NCBI GenBank assembly: GCA_007449985.2
Contig: VIIQ02000005.1
Location: 930,001 to 994,000 of the forward strand
DNA length: 64,000 nt
Source of the DNA: Desmodesmus armatus
Taxonomy: Eukaryota > Chlorophyta > Chlorophyceae > Sphaeropleales > Scenedesmaceae
Direction: 5' to 3'
Shown in pieces: positions 24,176-37,081 of the stretch. A program made the translations under genes and the position numbers. The notes under the pieces were generated by a model. It had not been told where the DNA came from and searched no databases. It saw only the letters and a list, made by a program, of their open reading frames with translations. Every line of letters begins with the position of its first letter. Position 1 is the first letter of the stretch.

Positions 24176-26312
24176 ATGCATGAGACTGCTACCGTTGTCG
24201 GCACTGCCGGCAGGGCACAAGAGGGGTGGTGGCTAGGGCGTGGGGTGCCCCAGGCGCCCAGCGTCGACACAAACAGCAATACATACATGCTCTTTGCATG
24301 CTGCTGGTGTTGGCCAGAGTGCTACTGCTCAGAGCTGACCCCTCAAAAGGAGGCACCTGACTACTACAGTACTGTGGGCAACACCATGTGCGGGGTGATG
24401 GCTAGGGTCCATGGTGTGATGTGGCTGCCCAGCACCAGGCCAGTGGCGCTTGAACTGAAATAATTGCTTGGTGTTTGGATGCTGTGTGTGCTGGTAAGAG
24501 ACAGACTGCACACAAAGACTAGCTCAGCAAGATGCATGAGACTGCTACCGTTGTCGGCACTGCCGGCAGGGCACTAGAGGGGTGGTGGCTAGGGCGTGGG
24601 GTGCCCCAGGCGCCCAGCGTCGACACAAACTGCAATACATACATGCTCTTTGCATGCTGCTGGTGTTGGCCAGAGTGCTACTGCTCAGAGCTGACCCCTC
24701 AAAAGGAGGCACCTGACTACTACAGTGCTGTGGGCAACACCATGTGCGGGGTGATGGCTAGGGTCCATGGTGTGATGCGACTGCCCAGCACCAGGCCAGT
24801 GGCGCTTGAATTGTGATAAATACTTGGTGTTTGGATACTGTGTGTGCTGGTAAGAGACAGACTGCACACAAAGACTAGCTCAGCTGGATGCATGAGACTG
24901 CTACCGTTGTCGGCACTGCCGGCAAGGCACATGAGGGGTGGTGGCTAGGGCGTGGGGTGCCCCAGGCGCCCCAGCGTTGCCACAAACTGCAATACATACA
25001 TGCTCTTTGCATGCTGTTGGTGCTGGCCAGAGTGCTACTGCTCAGAGCTGACCCCTCAAAAGGAGGCACCTGACTACTACAGTACTGTGGGCAACACCAT
25101 GTGCGGGGTGATGGCTAGGGTCCATGGTGTGATGTGGCTGCCCAGCACCAGGCCAGTGGCGCTTGAATTGTAATAAATACTTGGTGTTTGGATGCTGTGT
25201 GTGCTGGTAAGAGACAGACTGCACACAAAGACTAGCTCAGCAAGATGCATGAGACTGCTACCGTTGTCGGCACTGCCGGCAAGGTACTGGAGGGGTGGTG
25301 GCTAGGGCGTGGGGTGCCCCAGGCGCCCCAGCGTTGCCACAAACTGCAATACATACATGCTCTTGCATGCTGTTGGTGTTGGCCAGAGTGCTACTGCTCA
25401 GAGCTGACCCCTCAAAAGGAGGCACCTGACTACTACAGTGCTGTGGGCAACACCATGTGCGGGGTGATGGCTAGGGTCCATGGTGTGGTGTGGCTGCCCA
25501 GCACCAGGCCAGTGGCGCTTGAATTGTAATAAATACTTGGTGTTTGGATGCTGTGTGTGCTGGTAAGAGACAGACTGCACACAAAGACTAGCTCAGCTGG
25601 ATGCATGAGACTGCTACCGTTGTCGGCACTGCCGGCAAGGCACTAGAGGGGTGGTGGCTAGGGCGTGGGGTGCCCCAGGCGCCCAGCGTCGACACAAACA
25701 GCAATACATACATGCTCTTTGCATGCTGCTGGTGTTGGCCAGAGTGCTACTGCTCAGAGCTGACCCCTCAAAAGGAGGCACCTGACTACTACAGTGCTGT
25801 GGGCAACACCATGTGCGGGGTGATGGCTAGGGTCCATGGTGTGATGCGACTGCCCAGCACCAGGCCAGTGGCGCTTGAATTGTGATAAATACTTGGTGTT
25901 TGGATACTGTGTGTGCTGGTAAGAGACAGACTGCACACAAAGACTAGCTCAGCTGGATGCATGAGACTGCTACCGTTGTCGGCACTGCCGGCAAGGCACT
26001 AGAGGGGTGGTGGCTAGGGCGTGGGGTGCCCCAGGCGCCCAGCGTCGACACAAACAGCAATACATACATGCTCTTTGCATGCTGCTGGTGTTGGCCAGAG
26101 TGCTACTGCTCAGAGCTGACCCCTCAAAAGGAGGCACCTGACTACTACAGTGCTGTGGGCAACACCATGTGCGGGGTGATGGCTAGGGTCCATGGTGTGA
26201 TGCGACTGCCCAGCACCAGGCCAGTGGCGCTTGAATTGTGATAAATACTTGGTGTTTGGATACTGTGTGTGCTGGTAAGAGACAGACTGCACACAAAGAC
26301 TAGCTCAGCAAG
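24176..26312 (+). repeat. Higher-order repeat block A (six satellite units)
   Basis: These six units match, class by class, the six units at 27025-29161; every corresponding unit is offset by exactly 2,849 bp. The only difference I noticed is GGGCACAAGAGG in the first unit against GGGCACTAGAGG in its partner. Confidence 0.85.
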
Positions 26313-27024
26313 ATGCATGAGACTGCTACCGTTGTCGGCACTGCCGGCAAGGCACTAGAGGGGTGGTGGCTAGGGCGTGGGGTGCCCCAGGCGCCCAGCG
26401 TCGACACAAACAGCAATACATACATGCTCTTTGCATGCTGCTGGTGTTGGCCAGAGTGCTACTGCTCAGAGCTGACCCCTCAAAAGGAGGCACCTGACTA
26501 CTACAGTGCTGTGGGCAACACCATGTGCGGGGTGATGGCTAGGGTCCATGGTGTGATGCGACTGCCCAGCACCAGGCCAGTGGCGCTTGAATTGTGATAA
26601 ATACTTGGTGTTTGGATACTGTGTGTGCTGGTAAGAGACAGACTGCACACAAAGACTAGCTCAGCTGGATGCATGAGACTGCTACCGTTGTCGGCACTGC
26701 CGGCAAGGCACTAGAGGGGTGGTGGCTAGGGCGTGGGGTGCCCCAGGCGCCCAGCGTCGACACAAACAGCAATACATACATGCTCTTTGCATGCTGCTGG
26801 TGTTGGCCAGAGTGCTACTGCTCAGAGCTGACCCCTCAAAAGGAGGCACCTGACTACTACAGTACTGTGGGCAACACCATGTGCGGGGTGATGGCTAGGG
26901 TCCATGGTGTGATGTGGCTGCCCAGCACCAGGCCAGTGGCGCTTGAACTGAAATAATTGCTTGGTGTTTGGATGCTGTGTGTGCTGGTAAGAGACAGACT
27001 GCACACAAAGACTAGCTCAGCAAG

Positions 27025-29161
27025 ATGCATGAGACTGCTACCGTTGTCGGCACTGCCGGCAGGGCACTAGAGGGGTGGTGGCTAGGGCGTGGGGTGCCCC
27101 AGGCGCCCAGCGTCGACACAAACAGCAATACATACATGCTCTTTGCATGCTGCTGGTGTTGGCCAGAGTGCTACTGCTCAGAGCTGACCCCTCAAAAGGA
27201 GGCACCTGACTACTACAGTACTGTGGGCAACACCATGTGCGGGGTGATGGCTAGGGTCCATGGTGTGATGTGGCTGCCCAGCACCAGGCCAGTGGCGCTT
27301 GAACTGAAATAATTGCTTGGTGTTTGGATGCTGTGTGTGCTGGTAAGAGACAGACTGCACACAAAGACTAGCTCAGCAAGATGCATGAGACTGCTACCGT
27401 TGTCGGCACTGCCGGCAGGGCACTAGAGGGGTGGTGGCTAGGGCGTGGGGTGCCCCAGGCGCCCAGCGTCGACACAAACTGCAATACATACATGCTCTTT
27501 GCATGCTGCTGGTGTTGGCCAGAGTGCTACTGCTCAGAGCTGACCCCTCAAAAGGAGGCACCTGACTACTACAGTGCTGTGGGCAACACCATGTGCGGGG
27601 TGATGGCTAGGGTCCATGGTGTGATGCGACTGCCCAGCACCAGGCCAGTGGCGCTTGAATTGTGATAAATACTTGGTGTTTGGATACTGTGTGTGCTGGT
27701 AAGAGACAGACTGCACACAAAGACTAGCTCAGCTGGATGCATGAGACTGCTACCGTTGTCGGCACTGCCGGCAAGGCACATGAGGGGTGGTGGCTAGGGC
27801 GTGGGGTGCCCCAGGCGCCCCAGCGTTGCCACAAACTGCAATACATACATGCTCTTTGCATGCTGTTGGTGCTGGCCAGAGTGCTACTGCTCAGAGCTGA
27901 CCCCTCAAAAGGAGGCACCTGACTACTACAGTACTGTGGGCAACACCATGTGCGGGGTGATGGCTAGGGTCCATGGTGTGATGTGGCTGCCCAGCACCAG
28001 GCCAGTGGCGCTTGAATTGTAATAAATACTTGGTGTTTGGATGCTGTGTGTGCTGGTAAGAGACAGACTGCACACAAAGACTAGCTCAGCAAGATGCATG
28101 AGACTGCTACCGTTGTCGGCACTGCCGGCAAGGTACTGGAGGGGTGGTGGCTAGGGCGTGGGGTGCCCCAGGCGCCCCAGCGTTGCCACAAACTGCAATA
28201 CATACATGCTCTTGCATGCTGTTGGTGTTGGCCAGAGTGCTACTGCTCAGAGCTGACCCCTCAAAAGGAGGCACCTGACTACTACAGTGCTGTGGGCAAC
28301 ACCATGTGCGGGGTGATGGCTAGGGTCCATGGTGTGGTGTGGCTGCCCAGCACCAGGCCAGTGGCGCTTGAATTGTAATAAATACTTGGTGTTTGGATGC
28401 TGTGTGTGCTGGTAAGAGACAGACTGCACACAAAGACTAGCTCAGCTGGATGCATGAGACTGCTACCGTTGTCGGCACTGCCGGCAAGGCACTAGAGGGG
28501 TGGTGGCTAGGGCGTGGGGTGCCCCAGGCGCCCAGCGTCGACACAAACAGCAATACATACATGCTCTTTGCATGCTGCTGGTGTTGGCCAGAGTGCTACT
28601 GCTCAGAGCTGACCCCTCAAAAGGAGGCACCTGACTACTACAGTGCTGTGGGCAACACCATGTGCGGGGTGATGGCTAGGGTCCATGGTGTGATGCGACT
28701 GCCCAGCACCAGGCCAGTGGCGCTTGAATTGTGATAAATACTTGGTGTTTGGATACTGTGTGTGCTGGTAAGAGACAGACTGCACACAAAGACTAGCTCA
28801 GCTGGATGCATGAGACTGCTACCGTTGTCGGCACTGCCGGCAAGGCACTAGAGGGGTGGTGGCTAGGGCGTGGGGTGCCCCAGGCGCCCAGCGTCGACAC
28901 AAACAGCAATACATACATGCTCTTTGCATGCTGCTGGTGTTGGCCAGAGTGCTACTGCTCAGAGCTGACCCCTCAAAAGGAGGCACCTGACTACTACAGT
29001 GCTGTGGGCAACACCATGTGCGGGGTGATGGCTAGGGTCCATGGTGTGATGCGACTGCCCAGCACCAGGCCAGTGGCGCTTGAATTGTGATAAATACTTG
29101 GTGTTTGGATACTGTGTGTGCTGGTAAGAGACAGACTGCACACAAAGACTAGCTCAGCAAG
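27025..29161 (+). repeat. Higher-order repeat block B (copy of block A)
   Basis: Six-unit copy of 24176-26312. The homology decays inside the seventh unit (26313 against 29162), which carries different variants. A partial third copy of the same class order occurs at 29518-30586. Confidence 0.85.
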
Positions 29162-31262
29162 ATGCATGAGACTGCTACCGTTGTCGGCACTGCCGGCAAG
29201 GCACATGAGGGGTGGTGGCTAGGGCGTGGGGTGCCCCAGGCGCCCAGCGTCGACACAAACAGCAATACATACATGCTCTTTGCATGCTGCTGGTGTTGGC
29301 CAGAGTGCTACTGCTCAGAGCTGACCCCTCAAAAGGAGGCACCTGACTACTACAGTGCTGTGGGCAACACCATGTGCGGGGTGATGGCTAGGGTCCATGG
29401 TGTGGTGTGGCTGCCCAGCACCAGGCCAGTGGCGCTTGAATTGTAATAAATACTTGGTGTTTGGATGCTGTGTGTGCTGGTAAGAGACAGACTGCACACA
29501 AAGACTAGCTCAGCTGGATGCATGAGACTGCTACCGTTGTCGGCACTGCCGGCAAGGCACTAGAGGGGTGGTGGCTAGGGCGTGGGGTGCCCCAGGCGCC
29601 CAGCGTCGACACAAACAGCAATACATACATGCTCTTTGCATGCTGCTGGTGTTGGCCAGAGTGCTACTGCTCAGAGCTGACCCCTCAAAAGGAGGCACCT
29701 GACTACTACAGTGCTGTGGGCAACACCATGTGCGGGGTGATGGCTAGGGTCCATGGTGTGATGCGACTGCCCAGCACCAGGCCAGTGGCGCTTGAATTGT
29801 GATAAATACTTGGTGTTTGGATACTGTGTGTGCTGGTAAGAGACAGACTGCACACAAAGACTAGCTCAGCTGGATGCATGAGACTGCTACCGTTGTCGGC
29901 ACTGCCGGCAAGGCACATGAGGGGTGGTGGCTAGGGCGTGGGGTGCCCCAGGCGCCCCAGCGTTGCCACAAACTGCAATACATACATGCTCTTTGCATGC
30001 TGTTGGTGCTGGCCAGAGTGCTACTGCTCAGAGCTGACCCCTCAAAAGGAGGCACCTGACTACTACAGTACTGTGGGCAACACCATGTGCGGGGTGATGG
30101 CTAGGGTCCATGGTGTGATGTGGCTGCCCAGCACCAGGCCAGTGGCGCTTGAATTGTAATAAATACTTGGTGTTTGGATGCTGTGTGTGCTGGTAAGAGA
30201 CAGACTGCACACAAAGACTAGCTCAGCAAGATGCATGAGACTGCTACCGTTGTCGGCACTGCCGGCAAGGTACTGGAGGGGTGGTGGCTAGGGCGTGGGG
30301 TGCCCCAGGCGCCCCAGCGTTGCCACAAACTGCAATACATACATGCTCTTGCATGCTGTTGGTGTTGGCCAGAGTGCTACTGCTCAGAGCTGACCCCTCA
30401 AAAGGAGGCACCTGACTACTACAGTGCTGTGGGCAACACCATGTGCGGGGTGATGGCTAGGGTCCATGGTGTGGTGTGGCTGCCCAGCACCAGGCCAGTG
30501 GCGCTTGAATTGTAATAAATACTTGGTGTTTGGATGCTGTGTGTGCTGGTAAGAGACAGACTGCACACGAAGACTAGCTCAGCAAGATGCATGAGACTGC
30601 TACCGTTGTCGGCACTGCCGGCAAGGTACTGGAGGGGTGGTGGCTAGGGCGTGGGGTGCCCCAGGCGCCCAGCGTCACCACAAACAGCAATACATACATG
30701 CTCTTTGCATGCTGTTGGTGTTGGCCAGAGTGCTACTGCTCAGAACTAACCCCTCAAAAGGAGGCACCTGACTACTACAGTACTGTGGGCAACACCATGT
30801 GCGGGGTGATGGCTAGGGTCCATGGTGTGATGTGACTGCCCAGCACCAGGCCAGTGGCGCTTGAACTGAAATAATTGCTTGGTGTTTGGATGCTGTGTGT
30901 GCTGGTAAGAGACAGACTGCACACAAAGACTAGCTCAGCAAGATGCATGAGACTGCTACCGTTGTCGGCACTGCCGGCAGGGCACTAGAGGGGTGGTGGC
31001 TAGGGCGTGGGGTGCCCAAAGCGCCCCAGCGTCACCACAAACAGCAATACATACATGCTCGTTGCATGCTGTTGGTGTTGTCCAGAGTGCTACTGCTCAG
31101 AGCTGACCCCTCAAAAGGCGGCACCTGACTGCTACAGTGCTGTGGGCAACAACATGTCGGGGTGATGGCTTGGGTCCATGGCGTGATGCGACTGCCCAGC
31201 ACCAGGCCAGTGCCGCTCGAACAGAAATGTATACTTGGTGTTTGGCAACCCATCTCGCGACA

Positions 31263-31310
31263 CCCCCCCCCCCCCACACACACACCCCACCACCACCACC
31301 AAGTGGTGGT
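31263..31310 (+). repeat. C-tract followed by CA and CAC simple repeats
   Basis: A run of C, then CA repeats, then CAC repeats follows the right edge of the satellite array and separates it from the RNase T2 promoter region. Confidence 0.9.
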
Positions 31311-31574
31311 GCACCACATCGACACCGTGCACATGGTGTGTCACTTTCTGCACCCTTTAAGCTGCATAAGGTGTGGGGTGTAGTGGAATTCCGTGTTCTT
31401 TAGCACAGCACAGTACCCTTTGGCAACATGCATTGTCATGCTGACGTGTCAGTCCTGTACAGAACCACAGTACCCACAGTACCCCCTTGAACCTCTCAAG
31501 CACGTTGAGCCACGCATCAAGCTCGTCACATGCTTCCACATCGATGACAATTAGCATCACCGTATTGGGCCAGC

Positions 31575-34352
31575 ATGAGGAAACGCACAGTGTTGCTAGT
31601 GCTGGTGCTGCTTGCACTTGCAGCATGTGCAGCTGAAGGTAGACGCAGTCGCAGGTTGAAGGCATCGTCAAAGAACAGAAGAACGGACTTTGACTTCTTT
31701 TTCCTGGTTAGGTGCGGCTCCGAGGTTCCCCCAGGACACAAGTAGCTGATCTGAGAAAAGGTTGGTTGGTCACTGACTCCTTCAACCTGTGCCCCTGCTT
31801 TCAGGCAGTGGCCCGCCACATTCTGCAATGACCACTTCTGTACACACCGCCCACCCAAGCAGTGAGTCACAGGTTGCTCATGTGCCTTCTGTATCCCCAC
31901 GCCCAGCAGTGCAAGGCTGTTCTGTCATCCATGCTGTCTGTGCAGTCTTGCTTCACCAATATATGCATATGTTCCAACAGTGCGTTGTGGCCCATCCCAG
32001 CATTTCAGGGAATCCGCCAGCATCTGTCTTTGATTCCCCAAGGACCCCACCCCGCCCATCCCCACCTCACCCATCCCATGCATCCTGTTTGCTGTAGGTA
32101 TGAGTTCACCTTGCATGGCATGTGGCCCCAGCGGCGTGATGGCACATGGCCCGAGTTTTGTGACCCCTCCAGCCACCTTGACGTGGATCAGCTGGATGAT
32201 CTAATGGATGACATGGAACATGACTGGCCCAGCTGGTCCAGCGCAGATGAGGTAATCACATCCTTGTGACAAAGCTGGTCGCAGAGAGCAGAGACACAGG
32301 GACGTCATGCACCATGACTGCCACAACTTTTGAATTGTGCCTGTGCAACCGCGGCAACAGCGGCAGCCCTGCCTCCTGACAGTCATGATTCTGTACAGCC
32401 TTGCCTGAGTCCTGACATCAGAAATTCAACCCTGTGCTGTGTATGCCCAGCAGTTGTAGTGGCAGTGACCGAATTCTTGCACTGCAGCCAAGCAGCCAAC
32501 ACACCCTGCTGTCCCTGTGTGCAGACTTTCTGGGACCACGAGTGGAACCGCCACGGCACGTGTGCTGCTCCTGTGACTGGCGGGCAGCATCGCTACTTCC
32601 AGGCTGTGCTGGCACTCCACCACAAGCTCAACCTGCAGGTGTGTTGACAGAGAGTGTGTAAGATGAACAGTCAAGCTGCATGGTGGGCAGTGTGCTCCTG
32701 CAGTACACTATGCTGCGCATTCTGCGCACTCTTCACCTTCAAGCAGCTGTCACCCCAATCACACAGAGTTGTGGTGCAAGTGCTCGCCATCACAGGATGG
32801 TGCCAACTTACAGGGCAGCTGTTATCATGTCTGTGTGTTGTGCTGTCTGTGGCACGGTGGTCTCACTGTGGATGCTGTGGGTGTGCTGTGCCGTGCCGTG
32901 CTGTGCCCCTTGCAGGATGCTCTGTCTGCTGCTGGCATCCGGCCATCGAACAGCAAGCGTTACCCAGTGCAGGACATCAAGGATGCCATTGAGGCGAAGT
33001 ACGGTGTCATGCCTCACGTCACATGTGATGGCAAGGGGGAGCTGTCAGAGGTGAGGGAGGCTGTGCTGGCAAACTGGGGGCTGTTACTGAGGGCTCTGTT
33101 GTGGAAGGGTGGTGGACTGACCGTGGCAGTGACAAAGGTTGCAGGCAGTTGAGACTAGGTGTTGGCCCTGGGCTATTATTTTGTCGTGACCGTGGTGCCT
33201 TGGTTGCCACCAGGCAGCGAGCACAAAGCGAAACTGCTACCCAGGCTGTCACACAACCTGTGCTAACTCCCCACCTGCTCACACGTGTCTGACTACTGCC
33301 CCTTGGCCGTGCAGATCTGGATGTGCATCAACAAGAAGCTGCGCGTGATTGACTGCGTGGAGGACCCCAGGCCCCCACACCGCAAGGCAGCATCACCATC
33401 AGCAGCAGCAGTGGGCAAGACAGCTGAGCAGGCAGAGGGCGAGGACCTGGCTTCAGCACCTGCACCCCCCAACTACAACTGCAACATGGTCACCATCCCC
33501 AAGCTGCTCAAGCATTGGGGCAAGGTGCCTGGCCTTGACGCAGTGGCGCCTGCAGCTGTACAGCCTGAGGACTCCAGCACCCACTCACACCACCACCACA
33601 AGCACCACAAGCATCATGATCATCAGCAGGATGATGATGATGACGCTGTTGATGCAGAGTATATTCTCGAGGCTGGTGCTGAGCTTGCTGGTGAGGTCAC
33701 TGCTGAGCTGGCAGCTGCAGTGCAGCCCCTCCTGGAGTCTGCTGCGAGTGTTGTGCAGGAGCTGGCTGCACAAGGTGCTGCAGCGGCAGACTCTGCTGCA
33801 GCAGGGCTGTCCAGTGTAGCCGCCTCACTGGCAGCAGTGGAGCAGGCAGCAGCAGCAGTTGCCACTGGAGTGACGGAGGCAGTGGTTGAAACTGCTGCTG
33901 ATGCAGGCTCTGCGGACCTGGTAGCAGAGGCAGCTCAGCAGCTTCCTGTAGTTGCTTCAAATGTGGGCTCTGCGGTTGTTGGTAGAGAGGCAGCGGGGCA
34001 GGCCCCTATTGCTGAGGCTCAGAATGCTGCTGAGCTGCAGCAAGAGCAGCTCAAGAATGTTGCTGCAGCTGCACCAGCCGTTGATGTTGTGGCCCCGGCT
34101 GTCGCCAATATTGTTGCTGACAAGATGCAGGAGCATGCTGTTGCTGCGCCAAACAAGCACTTGCCCATGCTGGCAGGTGTGGTTGTGGCTGTTGTGGCAG
34201 CTGCAGTAGTGGCAGCAGCTGTTGCACTCAAAGCAGCACCATGCAGGGCTGACGGCAAGGCAGCAACTTACATCCCACCTCGCATTGCCGACCCTGAGCC
34301 CTCCCTGCCGTGCGAGGCGTCCCCTCTGCTGGCTGGCACCAACACAGTGTAG
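31575..34352 (+). CDS. Secreted RNase T2 with His-rich, Ala-rich and membrane-anchor tail
   Basis: RNase T2 endoribonuclease of the secretory pathway or vacuole. Six exons join in phase: 31575-31711, 31805-31861, 32098-32251, 32525-32638, 32916-33050 and 33315-34352, about 544 residues. Exon 1 gives signal peptide MRKRTVLLVLVLLALAACAA, then FDFFFLV. Exon 2 gives the family motif QWPATFC. Exon 3 holds active-site box CAS I (LHGMWP, normally HGLWP) and exon 4 CAS II (EWNRHGTC), so both catalytic His and the Glu are present. Exon 6 starts IWMCINKKLRVIDCVE, the usual end of the domain, then adds about 330 residues unlike typical family members, which are near 230 residues. The tail has a Cys-containing stretch, a His-rich/Asp-rich patch (HHHHKHHKHHDH then DDDDD, about 33589-33645), a long Ala/Val/Glu helical region, a hydrophobic helix (MLAGVVVAVVAAAVVAAAVAL, about 34168-34230) and a short tail. 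It is probably a type I membrane-anchored RNase. Confidence 0.93.
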
Positions 34353-37081
34353 TGCATGCATACAGTCCTAGCACCTGCAAGCTGGTGTGTCAGCGATTGC
34401 CCCTTGACTTTGTACCTCCTGTATGCCCGGCTAGCCTGGCTGTAAGTTACTCCCCTGTGTGTGTTCACCCCTTTGTACAACAAAAGGCTGTTGGGCCCTC
34501 TGGCACCATGTCATGTTCTGGACAGGGTATCGCAGTTGTCAGTTTTGGGTATGTGCTCGCCAGACACTTGTGCTTGGTATTTGGGTGGTGCTGCTGGTGG
34601 ACAGTCCTGTAGATACTACAACGGATGCCGACCCTGTGCCAATTATTGCATATCAACCGCTTTTCTGTGTGGTCCTGGACAGCTATGTCCAACCTGGTTG
34701 TTGACATCACTTGCTGAGTGGTGCTAGTAGTATGTTGAGTGACATGTTACAGCTACAACTGCGTTGAGCTACATCGCTGTTGTTTTGTGCGCTGCCCGCA
34801 CCAGGCTGTCGTCAAGACTGTGTTCTGTAAACGCTCAGTTTGGCACTGGTTGGGAGCCGACTGCCCCAATCAGAACATCTCAGTGTCAGCACAGACGTGC
34901 AGATTGACGGACTGAATGGTGGTTTCTGGTAAACCCCAGACAAACAAAAAACCTTGTCCACCCAACTGCATGAAGCACATTCCAGTACATGAGCAATTAA
35001 CAACTGGGTACAACCAGGACACTGGCAGGCAGGCACTGCCTGCACTGCCTTGACATCGCCTGGCTCAGCACGCTGACGGCACCGTTGATGCATGGCCATT
35101 TGCACTGCCAGTGATGCAACTGCAGCTGCCACGCCAGAATCCAGTCTGTCTACAGGTGGCAGCATCATGTGATCAAGCTACTTCATGCAGCACCAAAGCT
35201 ACTTCATGCAGCATCAGAAAGATCGCACCCTTCACACAACATCATGTATGGGAATGACCGCTGTCAACTACACACTGACATGCACAACATATCGTCACCA
35301 GCAAACCAGCCTTGCACCACAGCATGTGTGTGCTCAATCATGATGCCTTGCAGCACTGTGTGCTTTGTATGTTTATGTTCAGAACGTCGCTCCACAGACA
35401 CTGCCTCTGCAACTGCACAGCCATACCTTCTGAGGGCAGCACACAAGGCATGCAACATGTGACCTGTCCAATGACAAGTATGAAAGGACATGTGTCTCAA
35501 TGAGCAACACTCATCAGTGGGGCTGCGCGTCACAGCTCCCAATGACAGATTGCCAGGCGAGCGCAGCCGGCACTGGCTGAGCTCTTTGACAGCCAGTTGG
35601 CCAACCGCCGTCAGCAACATGCCAGCAACATGCCAGCAAAATGCAAGGCCTACTGCCTGGTGCTGCCTGCACCACACACACATTCATCGTGATCGTGTGG
35701 TCGGAGGCATGCAATGCTTTTCACACAAGGCAAAAGCTGTTGCCACAGGCAGAAGCACCGATGCGTACCTGCTTGGCGATTTCGCAGCAGCTTGTTGGCA
35801 GGCCTACAACCACCCAATGTGGCCGACTCACAAACAGCACACGTTTGACAAAGCATTAACCCCTCAGCGCCTGCTCAATATCACGTAGTGCAGGGCTACT
35901 TTCCACAAGGTGTAGGCTACCCACCCAGCTCCCCAGTGCATCACCTCCTCCTTCATCCACGCAACCTGCCTGCATGCGTGCCCCAAATACCCAGCTGCCA
36001 CAAGAGCACTAGGAGCCACACCAAGTAGTTGCTTGCCAGAGCACAACACATCGCCCACCCCGACGCTGCAGGATGAGCAAAATTGTGGATGTTTGCACGG
36101 TCTGCAAAAACCTTGGTATGTCCGTACTGCATCACAAGACTTGGCACAACAGGCAGACAAGGGCAGCGACCAAAAACGCTGGGCAATGGCCACAGTGTTT
36201 GCTGAGGGATCCAACCTAAACCAGCCAGGCACAGGTCTACCCCAGCTGTGGCCATCTTTGTGCCAAAGCAGATGCGCGTTTGTGAAGCACACGCGCAGCG
36301 CACATCACAAGCGGTATTGCAATCACGCCACTACCTACCGCATCATGTGCACATGGCCACCAGGCAGCAAGACGCCGCAAACAGCCCGGTGCTGTTGGGT
36401 GCAACCTTGACGCTACTGCCGACGAAGACGGTGCTGCTTGAAACACACTACAGAAAAAGCCAAAAACACCACTGACATGAGCCAGGCATCCTCCTTGGCG
36501 CATTAGCCCCACCACCCCCTGCCAGGTCTGCTACGGCCTGCTTGATACAGTACAGGTGATGTGCAACAGCACATGCCGACAGCTAATCCAATGAACGACA
36601 CACACAAGCACACACACCCTCTATGCCTAAGACACACACGAACAGTGCAGTGCAAGGAAACTATAAACAGCTGTCCTGCAGCCACGACGTGCCGGTAAAG
36701 CAACGGAAATGTCACTACAACCCCCTCAGCTGACTACTACTATTGCACAAAAATCACCAAGAGTGGTGGGCCACCAGGCATGTACTGCCAATGCACCAAG
36801 CCATGCAGAATCATGTTGAGGTGCTACCACCAGCTAGAAAGTATATTGGTACACACACTACACAAACCCTTGTGCAGCTGACGGAGAGTGCACAGATCCG
36901 CCACATGCACAGCAGCCAAACCATGACTGTCAACATTGTTGACACAGTAGCATACATCTGGTTCCTCATTATAATAGTTGCTTGCATCCCATGCACAAGG
37001 ATTCCTCATGTTGACACAACAGAGATCTACTGTACTTCCCCTGTGCTACTAGTATGTGTATGCAGGTTGATGCGCAAACAG
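34353..37081. other. Convergent 3' flanks of RNase T2 and DCP2; no supported gene
   Basis: 2.7 kb between facing genes. Open frames up to about 190 codons occur on both strands (for example 36743-37312 plus and 35864-36292 minus), but they overlap one another, have no recognisable domain and no convincing chain of splice sites. The 36743-37312 frame also overlaps DCP2 coding sequence antisense. The stretch is long for UTRs alone, so a lineage-specific or non-coding gene cannot be excluded. Confidence 0.5.
34441..34445 (+). terminator. TGTAA poly(A) signal for the RNase T2 gene
   Basis: TGTAA lies 89 bp after the stop codon. A second TGTAA occurs near 34826, so alternative 3' ends are possible. 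Confidence 0.45.

Larger units (their letters stand above)
23880..31240 (+). repeat. 356/357-bp satellite array, about 20 full units plus degenerate ends
   Basis: Using the ATGCATGAGACTGCTACCG landmark, units start at 24176, 24532, 24888, 25245, 25601, 25957, 26313, 26669, 27025, 27381, 27737, 28094, 28450, 28806, 29162, 29518, 29874, 30231, 30587 and 30943. Spacing is 356 bp, or 357 where one extra C is present. A diverged, shortened copy precedes them (about 23880-24175) and the last unit decays near 31240. Units differ at a small set of linked sites, giving a few classes. Each unit has an ORF of 61-95 codons on the plus strand and one of about 60 on the minus strand, but 356 is not a multiple of three, so the array cannot encode one repeated protein. 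Interior units are nearly identical and edge units are the most diverged, as expected from unequal exchange. Confidence 0.97.

Noticed and set aside
24176..31128. 94-95-codon satellite ORFs as a tandem gene family
   Set aside because: Several unit classes are frameshifted, the unit is not a multiple of three, there is no domain, and the minus strand has equally regular ORFs.
35864..36303. Minus-strand frames of 116-142 codons as a membrane protein gene
   Set aside because: No recognised domain, overlapping frames on both strands and no consistent splice sites; the position fits convergent 3' UTRs.
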